The notes under the pieces: generated by a model | What the model was told of the DNA's origin: nothing | What the model saw: the letters and a program-made list of their open reading frames with translations, nothing else | Database searches by the model: none | Made by a program: the position numbers and the translations under genes | From: Methylobacter sp. | Lineage (GTDB): Bacteria > Pseudomonadota > Gammaproteobacteria > Methylococcales > Methylomonadaceae | Length of the DNA stretch: 6,762 nucleotides | Assembly: GCA_023229605.1 (NCBI GenBank) | Contig: JALNYY010000189.1 | Coordinates: forward strand, 1 to 6,762 | Reading direction: 5' to 3' | Shown here: positions 1 through 6,272 of the stretch, in pieces | Layout of the letters: each line of letters opens with the position of its first letter | Position numbering within the stretch: the first letter of the stretch is position 1

Positions 1-3000
1 CGTGGCATAGGGAGCGATAACCAAATCGAAAGCGAGTCCCCGCTTCATGCCCAGACCGGGTACGCCGAATGCGGAATATTGATAAGTAAACCAACGATCG
101 CGGCCGTTAAACGCCGATTCGGAAACGCCCCACGGCACATTGCGTCCTTCGCCGTATTCAATCTGGCTTTGCACGGACAGGCGGCAGGTCTGGTCGAGCA
201 GGCTGTAGCGCGGCGTATAAGTCACCAGCGAAGGCATCAGGTATTCAAACATCGAGCCGGACCAGGACAACAACACCGTGCCGTTCGCGGTGCGTGTCAC
301 CCGACGCCCTAAGTGAAACCAGTGCGTGCTAGGCACTTCCCGCTTGGCGATAGCGATTAAGCTGGTCAGGCGCGCTTCCGAGGCGAGCAAATCGTAATAG
401 CTGTCATCGATAATACCGTCGTCAACACGGTATCCCAATGAAAACAAGTGCCGGTTTCGATCATAGAGGAAACGAAAATCCATCTCGACGAACAGTTGAT
501 GCGCCTGTTCCGCCAACGTATCCAGCCGCCGGGTTAATACTTCCCAACGTTGAACTTCGGGTTGCGTAGGGTCGCCAAGAGGAAGCCGGAAATGTATCGA
601 CGAACCTAAGTTTTCCATGTCGCGCTCGTGAGAATGGGTGTCAGCGTGCAGCAGCGTAGCCCAAGCCAACACTTCGCTGTCATCCATCAGTTCGCCGCGC
701 TCGGCAGCATAAGTGCGCGCCAGATCCAACAGGCTGTCGACACATGAGGTAATTTGCCGCCACAAACGCACCCATTCTTCATGATGGTCAGGTTTACACG
801 CCAACAAACCGCCCAGTTTGTCCGCATTTTTCTGCAGATCTTCCTGCGTCACTATCAGCATGCGCCGGTCATCGTAGATTTTGGCCAGTGCCGACAACAG
901 CAGTCTGTGGGTATCGGCAATTCCGTCTAACACGACGGAATACGCATACGGATGCTGCGTCAGCTCCTTACATCCCTGGATAAGCACCACTAAATGTCCG
1001 GCCAAATTGCCGCTATCTACGGTCGATACATACCTGGGTTCCAGAAGGTGTAGAGTCTGCGTGTCATACCAGTTGTAAAAATGTCCATGCAATCGTGGCA
1101 GCTTGTTCAGCGTGTTCAAGGTCGCCTCCAGCCGGTCAACCGTATCGATCAGACCCAGCCAGCCAAAATCGTGCGCGGCGAGCACGGACAATAGATAGAG
1201 ACCGAAATTTGTCGGCGAACTGCGATGGGCAATAACCGGAACGGGATCTTCCTGAAAATTATCCGGCGGCAGATAATTTTCCTGCTCCGTTACGAAGGTG
1301 GTAAAAAATCGCCAGGTACGCCTGGCGACTTGGCGTAACTGCAACGCATCCTCAGGAAGTAATGATTCAGCCGGATCCAGTCTCGGCGGCAAACTCAGGA
1401 TATGGGCAATAACAGGAGACAGTAGCCATAACAACAAGAATGGCGCGGCAACCGCTATCGAAGCGGGATTGAACACCAACACTATAGATCCGGCGCAAAC
1501 AACCACGATAGTCACGCTACCCAGCGGTCGAATAAGGTTCTCCAAAGCATGCCCGGCCGATGTCTTCGCTTGCAGCGCAGTAACCCACCTGAGCAATTTC
1601 CGCCGTGTGATAAACAGCCGCACCAAAGTGCTTACGATGGCGTCAGTCATCAACCAAGCCTGTTGAGCCAGTATGGCTAACGTAACCAGGCTATGACTCA
1701 AGCCCATGAATACATTTTTTGCTGTGCAGCGAATCTGGTTACGCAACGGAATGTCGGTGCGAAGTCTCATTCCGGCAGCGATAGCCAGTAAGGCAGGAAC
1801 AGTCAACGCTATCAACACCATTCCGGTCAGTATCCATTGCGGCCCGTTCGGAATAGCCCACGCAGCCAGCAGGGTAAGAAATGCGCCCGGAGCTGAAAAA
1901 GTCCGGCGTAAATTATCCAGCATTTTCCAGCGCCCAATCAGCGGCATACCTTTGCCGAGAGGACCAAAAATCCAGGGCAATAACTGCCAATCGCCGCGCG
2001 CCCAGCGGTGCGAGCGGGACGCGGCGACTTCCGTATGGGAAGGAAATTCCTCATACAACTCAATATCGCTGACAAATGCACAGCGGGCGAACACGCTCTC
2101 GAACAAATCATGACTGAGCAAGGTGTTTTCAGGGACGCGCCCGGCCAAAGCGGCTTCAAATGAATCCACCTCATACAAACCCTTGCCGCTGTATGATCCC
2201 AGTTCAAATAGATCCTGATAGACTTCGGACACGGCGGTCGAATAGGCATCCATGCCGCACGCGCCGGAAAAAAGCTGATGAAACAACGAGTGCTCCCGTC
2301 TTTGCGGCAGGGTCGGCGTGACTCTAGGCTGGAGAATACTGTAGCCTCTGACGACGCAACGCGTAACCGGATCCAGAACCGGCCAATTGAGCGGATGAGC
2401 GGCTGTACCTACCAACTGCCGTATGGCGTCGATAGGCAGTTTGGTGTCGGCATCCAGAGTAATAACATAACGGACATCCGGCGGAGCAAACGCAGGTTGC
2501 CCATGAGTCGGCATGAAGGACGTATCCTTTGCTCCGCGCAACAGGCGATTAAACTCATGCAGCTTGCCGCGTTTGCGTTCCCAGCCCATCCATTTGTTCT
2601 CGCCTGGATTCCAGGCGCGTTTGCGGTGATACAGAAAAAAGCGCTGCTCCCCGTACTTGGCATTAAGGGCATCCACCCCGTCAATGGCGACGCGGAGCAG
2701 TAAAGCATCTTCCGGCAGGGTTTCCTGATCCGCATCCACCCAATCGGATAACAGGGCGAACCGGGCATCGCCGGCCGGATTGGACAAATAGTGAACCTCC
2801 ATTTCATCGATTTGTTTTTTCACGTTCTGCTCACTGACAAACATCGTCGGTACTACAACAAAGGTGCGTAACGTATCAGGTATGCCTTCTTTCAATTCAA
2901 GTCTGGGTAAATGGCGTGGCGGCACCACGGCAATGACCGCTCGGTTGACTAGGCCCGTAGCGATGTCAGAAGCGGGAAATAAAGCAAACAAGGCAATCAA

Positions 3001-4305
3001 GGCAATAGAAAAACCGCCTAGTCCAGCCTCGAAAGCGGCATCCAAAGGTATCGCCAACAAGATCAGCGTACACACCCCGAGGCTGCCAAGATAAGCAAAT
3101 GTCGCATTTTTGATATAAGCACGCAGGAGCTTTTGATAGAAGGTAGGACGAAAGCCGACCTCTTGCTCGAACTCGCCCCGACCGGCGCCGATCAAGTAGT
3201 AGCCCGGTTCATGTATTTGCTGGTCAGCGCCGGATTCTTTACCGGCACGATCAAGCCTGTCGATAACTTTAGACGCTATTTCCACCTCGGAATAGAGTGA
3301 ACGTTTGGCAAGATCCTCAATCGCATGACGGTAACGGTCACGGGTGAGAAAATCCATTGCGCTGTAAACGGGGTGAGTGCTCAGGCATTTATCCACCAGA
3401 CTCGAATCTTCAACGAATTGCGGCCAGTCAAACGCGGAGATGGTGCGCATACTGGTGATGATATTGCGTACAGTCAGGTTTGCAGCAATCTGGTCGGCGT
3501 GTTCACGGTGTACGATTTCATCCAGCGTGACGCCCAGCTCGCCCAACCATCGATTCAGGAAATCGAGTGTAGGCATTGTCCCCGTATGCGGCTCATGCAA
3601 GCGTTGTATAAACTGCACCGCAAAGGCCTGACGCAAAGGCTCGGCGGGCAAAACCTCTGTCTGGAGCGAAAAATAGGGCTGATCGGCTTGGGCAATAAAC
3701 TCATCAGCCAACTGCCGACCTGCTTGTGAACGCATGATTTTCAACGCCAGTCGACGCAAATTCTCGATCATCACGATACGTAGCGAGATCGGCAGCGCCC
3801 AAAGCTCGCCAATACTGAGCGGTTGAACTTCCTGATACGCACGCATGAAACAAGCCAGCTGTTCAGGAGAAAACCGGCTATCGGTATGAGCAACCAGCGC
3901 CCAGGCAATGCCGTAGACGCGCGGATAACCGGCAAGAAAGCCGCCGGTTAACTTAGGCAATTGCCTGTAAAATTTTTCTGGCAGGTAGAGATTAATGTCA
4001 TTAATCTGCTCTTCAATCACATGGAAATTGTCGAGCAGCCATTCTGCGGCCGGTGTAATGGCTCGATGTTCGCGCGCCGCCTTGCCTATAGTTTGGTAAG
4101 CATCAAACAGCACCCGGGAATTCTCGCGCACCCTAGGCATCAGTTTGAGTCCGTCGGGACGCACCTCAGCTTTTTGCGCTTTCGCTAAACTGGCGGCATG
4201 CTGTTCCAAACGTTCGTTACTAAATAACTCAAACCGGATTGGCTCATCTTCGCCGCCCGGATCTGCAACCCTTGCTTTCTGTCTATGTCCCCGTAATTTC
4301 ATCAT
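1..4305 (-). CDS. ndvB: Cyclic beta-1,2-glucan synthase (NdvB/ChvB/Cgs family), N-terminal half, cut by window edge
   Basis: Large inner-membrane glycosyltransferase that, in characterised relatives, polymerises UDP-glucose into beta-1,2-glucan and cyclises it for the periplasm. The frame is open for 1435 codons and continues past base 1; family members are about 2,800 residues, so roughly half is present. Residues 1-390 match the family N-terminus (RQLPKL, GYPRVYG, IGELWALP, IENLRRLA). Hydrophobic segments lie near 400-460. The GT84-type catalytic region shows LLSDW (D521), a basic ERKRGKL stretch near 576, LDADTKLP (D618, D620), SHDL (D733) and R764-S-H-R-W768 followed by ARGDWQ, fitting a D,D,D,(Q/R)xxRW pattern. 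More membrane segments lie near 802-845, 865-895 and 928-972. From about 1030 the glycoamylase-like domain begins: AAHDFGWLG, HFYNWYDT, VDSGNLAGH, WSGSMFEYLMP, VPWGVSESAFN. The C-terminal GH94-type region is outside. ATG 4305 is preferred because AGGGG lies 7 bases upstream; ATG 4311, ATG 4302 and TTG 4338 are alternatives. The exact glucan product is inferred. Confidence 0.93.
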   Translation of the reverse strand, partial: MMKLRGHRQKARVADPGGEDEPIRFELFSNERLEQHAASLAKAQKAEVRPDGLKLMPRVRENSRVLFDAYQTIGKAAREHRAITPAAEWLLDNFHVIEEQINDINLYLPEKFYRQLPKLTGGFLAGYPRVYGIAWALVAHTDSRFSPEQLACFMRAYQEVQPLSIGELWALPISLRIVMIENLRRLALKIMRSQAGRQLADEFIAQADQPYFSLQTEVLPAEPLRQAFAVQFIQRLHEPHTGTMPTLDFLNRWLGELGVTLDEIVHREHADQIAANLTVRNIITSMRTISAFDWPQFVEDSSLVDKCLSTHPVYSAMDFLTRDRYRHAIEDLAKRSLYSEVEIASKVIDRLDRAGKESGADQQIHEPGYYLIGAGRGEFEQEVGFRPTFYQKLLRAYIKNATFAYLGSLGVCTLILLAIPLDAAFEAGLGGFSIALIALFALFPASDIATGLVNRAVIAVVPPRHLPRLELKEGIPDTLRTFVVVPTMFVSEQNVKKQIDEMEVHYLSNPAGDARFALLSDWVDADQETLPEDALLLRVAIDGVDALNAKYGEQRFFLYHRKRAWNPGENKWMGWERKRGKLHEFNRLLRGAKDTSFMPTHGQPAFAPPDVRYVITLDADTKLPIDAIRQLVGTAAHPLNWPVLDPVTRCVVRGYSILQPRVTPTLPQRREHSLFHQLFSGACGMDAYSTAVSEVYQDLFELGSYSGKGLYEVDSFEAALAGRVPENTLLSHDLFESVFARCAFVSDIELYEEFPSHTEVAASRSHRWARGDWQLLPWIFGPLGKGMPLIGRWKMLDNLRRTFSAPGAFLTLLAAWAIPNGPQWILTGMVLIALTVPALLAIAAGMRLRTDIPLRNQIRCTAKNVFMGLSHSLVTLAILAQQAWLMTDAIVSTLVRLFITRRKLLRWVTALQAKTSAGHALENLIRPLGSVTIVVVCAGSIVLVFNPASIAVAAPFLLLWLLSPVIAHILSLPPRLDPAESLLPEDALQLRQVARRTWRFFTTFVTEQENYLPPDNFQEDPVPVIAHRSSPTNFGLYLLSVLAAHDFGWLGLIDTVDRLEATLNTLNKLPRLHGHFYNWYDTQTLHLLEPRYVSTVDSGNLAGHLVVLIQGCKELTQHPYAYSVVLDGIADTHRLLLSALAKIYDDRRMLIVTQEDLQKNADKLGGLLACKPDHHEEWVRLWRQITSCVDSLLDLARTYAAERGELMDDSEVLAWATLLHADTHSHERDMENLGSSIHFRLPLGDPTQPEVQRWEVLTRRLDTLAEQAHQLFVEMDFRFLYDRNRHLFSLGYRVDDGIIDDSYYDLLASEARLTSLIAIAKREVPSTHWFHLGRRVTRTANGTVLLSWSGSMFEYLMPSLVTYTPRYSLLDQTCRLSVQSQIEYGEGRNVPWGVSESAFNGRDRWFTYQYSAFGVPGLGMKRGLAFDLVIAPYAT

Positions 4306-4335
4306 CTGCATTCCCCTATTTGGACCGCGCTCGGT

Positions 4336-4350
4336 CAAGCTTTACTCCTT
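4336..4350 (-). promoter_or_regulatory. Strong Shine-Dalgarno before an alternative TTG start of the glucan synthase gene
   Basis: On the minus strand AAGGAG (4350-4345), within a longer A-rich run, is followed after 6 bases by TTG (4338-4336). That TTG is in frame with the glucan synthase and would add 11 residues before ATG 4305. An in-frame TAA at 4344-4342, inside the spacer, rules out any longer protein. The signal is stronger than the AGGGG before ATG 4305, so the true start is ambiguous between TTG 4338 and the ATG cluster at 4311, 4305 and 4302. Confidence 0.45.
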
Positions 4351-4563
4351 TTTTGCACTCCAATCGGCTACGAAGCAATGGACGATAATTGGGCGGGAAG
4401 TGCATATGCCATGCATCGGCAGGAGATTGAGTACAGCCTGACAGAACTAAAATAAACTCGAAGACTAAATGACGATGAAATCGGCAAAGAATCTGTTTTG
4501 TGACAAGTCAGTTGCTCGTCGTTTCAGTCACTAAGCAGCAGTCTACTCGCAACATTTAACGCC

Positions 4564-4787
4564 GTCGGTACGGTAACGAACATAAAACCGCTCGCTGCCA
4601 GGCTGCCATGACCTTGCCGCTTGCCCGCTTTACTGCGGCTTATTGGGACAATAGATTGGGGTGCTGATTGATCTGGAGCATTTCAATTTTAAAGACGAAT
4701 AACACCCTAATTTCCGAATTGAAGGAATATAGTTTCCCTATTACAGCGTGGTATCCACAGTTCCGGTATGTGCTCTACCGTACCGAC
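4564..4787. repeat. Perfect 12-bp inverted repeat with arms about 200 bp apart
   Basis: GTCGGTACGGTA at 4564-4575 is matched exactly by its reverse complement TACCGTACCGAC at 4776-4787. Similarity continues imperfectly on both sides: ATTT lies seven bases outside the left arm and six outside the right, and after alignment a G and then ACATA are shared on the inner side. The enclosed segment of about 200 bases has no gene. It could be the ends of a small non-autonomous element, two copies of an operator in opposite orientation, or chance. No clear target-site duplication is visible. Confidence 0.5.
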
Positions 4788-4912
4788 TACAGCAAATTTC
4801 TCGGCTAAAGTATCTTTAAGGTTTCTGTCGAGTATTCGGCACGAGGCCTGTAATCGGTTGCTGAAACAGCATCTGATTGTAAGTGAAGCTTATCTCGGTA
4901 GACCGCTTGCCT

Positions 4913-4950
4913 CTGAAGCCTTTCGAGGATTGTCATCGGGCTCTTCAGCC
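4913..4950 (+). other. Possible stem-loop in the leader of the BON gene
   Basis: CTGAAG (4913-4918) can pair with CTTCAG (4943-4948), with extra CC/GG pairing inside the loop. A mutually exclusive small hairpin GGCT-CTTC-AGCC (4939-4950) uses the same bases. The element ends about 20 bases before the ribosome binding site of the BON gene. The pairing is short and may be chance. It has no T-run, so it is not an intrinsic terminator. Confidence 0.25.
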
Positions 4951-4971
4951 TACTGAAATTATCAATTAACT

Positions 4972-4986
4972 GGAGATTCAATCATG
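4972..4986 (+). promoter_or_regulatory. Ribosome binding site and ATG of the BON lipoprotein gene
   Basis: GGAG at 4972-4975 lies 8 bases before ATG 4984. This is the only good initiation signal near the gene and it points to a start 35 bases upstream of the first in-frame candidate (TTG 5019). It is the main evidence that the gene was built to begin at 4984 and that the frame is broken between there and 5021. Confidence 0.75.
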
Positions 4987-5297
4987 AAATACCTAATTAA
5001 ATTTTTTTCCGCATTTTTTTGGCCTTGACGTTACTGGCTGCCGCAGGTTGCGCATCGACGGAAAAGCATGAGGGAACCGGAGAATATGTTGACGACAGCG
5101 TCATCACCACCAAGGTCAAGGCACTGTTATTTGATGAGCCCAACCTGAGGTCGGGTGAGATCAATGTTGAAACCTTCAAAGGCGTAGTTCAATTGAGCGG
5201 CTTCGTGAACTCCAAAGCCGATATTAACAAAGCGGTCGAAATTGTCCGTAGCGTCAAAGGCGTGGAATCCGTCAAAAATGACATGCGTCTCAAATAA
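4984..5297 (+). CDS. BON-domain lipoprotein with apparent frameshift in the signal peptide
   Basis: Single-BON-domain envelope protein of the OsmY/YraP type; BON domains are thought to bind phospholipid or the cell envelope. From ATG 4984, after a good GGAG site, translation reads MKYLIKFFSAFFWP and stops at TGA 5026-5028. One base upstream in phase, the frame is open from TTG 5019 to TAA 5295-5297 and encodes LALTLLAAAGC followed by the mature protein. Adding one T to the second 7-T run gives MKYLIKFFSAFFLALTLL followed by AAAGC: basic N-terminus, hydrophobic core, and a lipobox ending at Cys23, in a 104-residue product. The BON domain spans about residues 37-104 (YVDDSVITTKVKALLF, INVETFKGVVQLSGFV, VKGVESVKNDM). 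As given, a full lipoprotein cannot be made without a frameshift. Sequencing error, phase variation or slippage are all possible. TTG 5019 alone would give a signal lacking its charged N-terminus. Confidence 0.85.
5002..5020 (+). repeat. Two 7-T homopolymer runs at the frameshift point
   Basis: Seven T at 5002-5008 and seven T at 5014-5020 are separated by CCGCA, inside the signal-peptide codons of the BON gene. The distal reading frame is restored by one additional T in either run (or loss of two). With eight T in the second run the core reads FFSAFFLALTLL; with eight in the first it reads FFFRIFLALTLL. Both are plausible signal peptides. Such runs are prone to replication slippage, transcriptional slippage and sequencing error. 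Confidence 0.85.
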
Positions 5298-5311
5298 ATC
5301 GGGAAACCATC

Positions 5312-5554
5312 ATGGAAATCACCGACAAAGCAGCTAATCTGGCACACGAAACTTTCGATAATATCACTAGCGCAACCCATCAGGTCGTCGAAGCACTGGG
5401 TGAAAAAGGTGAGCAACTGCAAAATGCCGAGCAGCACTTGATGAAAAATTGTCGCGGTTATGTCCGAGACAACCCCATCACCTCAATAGGTATCGCCATA
5501 GCGGGCGGTTTTCTGCTGAGTCGTCTGTTAAGCAATCGCCGTAAACCCGAATGA
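5312..5554 (+). CDS. DUF883 (ElaB/YqjD/YgaM-type) membrane-anchored protein, copy 1
   Basis: Eighty-residue protein with the DUF883 layout: an amphipathic helical N-terminal part (about 1-45; ATHQVVEALGEKGEQLQNAE) and a C-terminal membrane anchor (about 54-75) after a YVRDNP motif, ending SRLLSNRR. E. coli relatives YqjD and ElaB are inner-membrane, stationary-phase proteins that can associate with ribosomes; applying that here is inference. It begins 14 bases after the BON stop with GGGA (5301-5304) at 7-base spacing. A cysteine before the anchor (NCRGY) is conserved in the neighbouring paralogue. The next gene is a 64% identical duplicate, which suggests local tandem duplication. Confidence 0.88.
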   Translation: MEITDKAANLAHETFDNITSATHQVVEALGEKGEQLQNAEQHLMKNCRGYVRDNPITSIGIAIAGGFLLSRLLSNRRKPE

Positions 5555-5584
5555 CAAGCAGTTCAAAACTGAGAGGAAGACATC

Positions 5585-5815
5585 ATGGAAACTATAGACA
5601 AAGCATCCAATTCCGCACATGAGGTTGTCGATAAGATAGCCGGTGCGAGTAACCAGGCAGTAGAAGCACTGGGCGAAAAAACTGAGCAACTGAAAAATGC
5701 CGAGCAGCAAATGATGAACGATTGCCGCAGTTATATTCAAAACAATCCGGTAACGTCGATGGGTATCGCAGTAGCTGCCGGCTTTCTGTTGAGCCGGCTG
5801 CTAAGCGGTCGTTAG
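5585..5815 (+). CDS. DUF883 (ElaB/YqjD/YgaM-type) membrane-anchored protein, copy 2
   Basis: Seventy-six-residue paralogue of the preceding gene, with the same architecture: an N-terminal helix with the VEALGEKTEQLKNAEQ core, then DCRSYIQNNP, then a single hydrophobic anchor (about 54-74) ending SRLLSGR. It starts 30 bases after the stop of copy 1, with an AGAGGAAG site 6-7 bases before the ATG. It lacks the last few charged residues of copy 1. The pair could form homo- or hetero-oligomers through the amphipathic helix, and the shared cysteine could permit a disulphide or be incidental; both are inference. It probably shares a transcript with its neighbours. Confidence 0.88.
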   Translation: METIDKASNSAHEVVDKIAGASNQAVEALGEKTEQLKNAEQQMMNDCRSYIQNNPVTSMGIAVAAGFLLSRLLSGR

Positions 5816-5828
5816 ACTGGCAAACATT

Positions 5829-6272
5829 ATGGGTACGAACGCCGTAAATAATGATGCTCCGGGACAAACTACAACCTGCGCCGACCCGAGGAAAGGTTCC
5901 GGTGTGCTGGAAGATGCCCAGTCGTTATGGCAGGAGTTACGTGGGCTAAGCCATGATCGCTTCCGGCTCGCCGCTCTGGAAACGCGGCGGGCCGGGGAAA
6001 GCCTGGTGGGTATGATAGTAGCGGGGATCATCGTCGCCCTCTTGCTGAGCAGCGCTTGGCTGGGACTCCTCGCGGCCGCCGTGTTGTGGCTAATCGAGCA
6101 TGGCGGCGTGGCGGCGGGCAGCGCAATCCTGCTTGCCGTCGCTTTCAATTTGCTGCTAACACTGTTTCTATGTGGCGTGATACGCCGCAAAAGCCATTAT
6201 CTACAATTTCCTGCAACTCTCCGCAGTCTTAGGCTCTTACCCCCAGAGCCACATGACAAGGAAAAATCATGA
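5829..6272 (+). CDS. YqjE-like 'phage holin family' membrane protein (PF07332 type)
   Basis: Protein of 147 residues with a polar N-terminus, a helical segment (about 30-58; LWQELRGLSHDRFRLAALETRRAGESL) and two hydrophobic segments (about 59-89 and 94-117) followed by a basic IRRKS end. The LxxLExRRAGxSL lead-in to paired helices is characteristic of YqjE-type proteins, annotated as holin superfamily III. They commonly sit next to DUF883 genes, as in the enterobacterial yqjCDEK cluster. No lysis role is implied. It starts 13 bases after the second DUF883 stop, but the Shine-Dalgarno before ATG 5829 is weak. GTG 5904, with GAGGAAAGG (5888-5896) upstream, is a possible alternative start that would remove a low-complexity 25-residue N-terminus. 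The stop overlaps the next start as ATGA. Confidence 0.85.
   Translation: MGTNAVNNDAPGQTTTCADPRKGSGVLEDAQSLWQELRGLSHDRFRLAALETRRAGESLVGMIVAGIIVALLLSSAWLGLLAAAVLWLIEHGGVAAGSAILLAVAFNLLLTLFLCGVIRRKSHYLQFPATLRSLRLLPPEPHDKEKS

Larger units (their letters stand above)
4306..4983. other. Divergent intergenic region, no convincing gene
   Basis: About 680 bases separate the minus-strand glucan synthase gene from the plus-strand BON gene and should contain both promoters and leaders. Short open frames here lack a ribosome binding site and have no recognisable protein features. No -35/-10 pair with good spacing, no sigma-54 site and no riboswitch could be recognised by eye. Notable contents are a 12-bp inverted repeat with distant arms, a GGAA-6-TTCC small palindrome at 4723-4736, and a possible stem-loop close to the BON gene. 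Confidence 0.7.
5312..5815 (+). repeat. Tandem gene duplication of the DUF883 gene (period 273 bp)
   Basis: The two neighbouring DUF883 genes align without gaps over 76 residues, 49 of them identical by hand count. At the DNA level 5390-5436 and 5663-5709 match at 43 of 47 positions. The start contexts also match (CATCATGGAAA-like). The copies have diverged mainly in the N-terminal helix, so the duplication is not recent, while the EALGEK-EQL-NAEQ core and the FLLSRLLS anchor are conserved. Confidence 0.9.

Noticed and set aside
1298..1666. Plus-strand open frame opposite the glucan synthase, and similar ones at 79-312, 881-1078, 1706-2113, 2278-2703, 2864-3094, 3325-3729, 3961-4188 and 4145-4441
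   Set aside because: They lie antisense to a continuous, family-matching coding frame, have no recognisable domains, and are explained as shadows of its codon usage.
1938..2807. Minus-strand open frames at 1938-2249 and 2409-2807
   Set aside because: They are out of frame with, and wholly inside, the glucan synthase gene. The long frame carries the GT motifs across the same region.
4610..4642. GC-rich hairpin candidate (CCGC-TTTACT-GCGG) in the intergenic region as a terminator
   Set aside because: The stem is only 4-5 bp, there is no T-run, and no gene ends nearby.
4768..4956. 62-codon open frame in the divergent intergenic region
   Set aside because: No Shine-Dalgarno precedes its ATG, the composition is not protein-like for any family I know, and it overlaps one arm of the inverted repeat.
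5002..5020. Programmed -1 ribosomal frameshift site of the X-XXY-YYZ type
   Set aside because: In the reading frame the runs are preceded by A, so a clean tandem slip with full re-pairing is not available, and no downstream stimulatory structure is evident. Homopolymer length change fits better, though single-tRNA or transcriptional slippage is not excluded.
5801..6190. Minus-strand frame opposite the YqjE-like gene, and minus-strand frames at 4997-5179, 5189-5437, 5528-5740, 5592-5867 and 6287-6517
   Set aside because: They are antisense shadows of recognisable genes, and no ribosome binding sites were noted for them.
5829..6272. A prophage or lysis cassette, suggested by the 'holin family' label
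   Set aside because: No endolysin, spanin or other phage genes are present. The neighbours are DUF883 proteins, the usual context of the cellular YqjE-type proteins.
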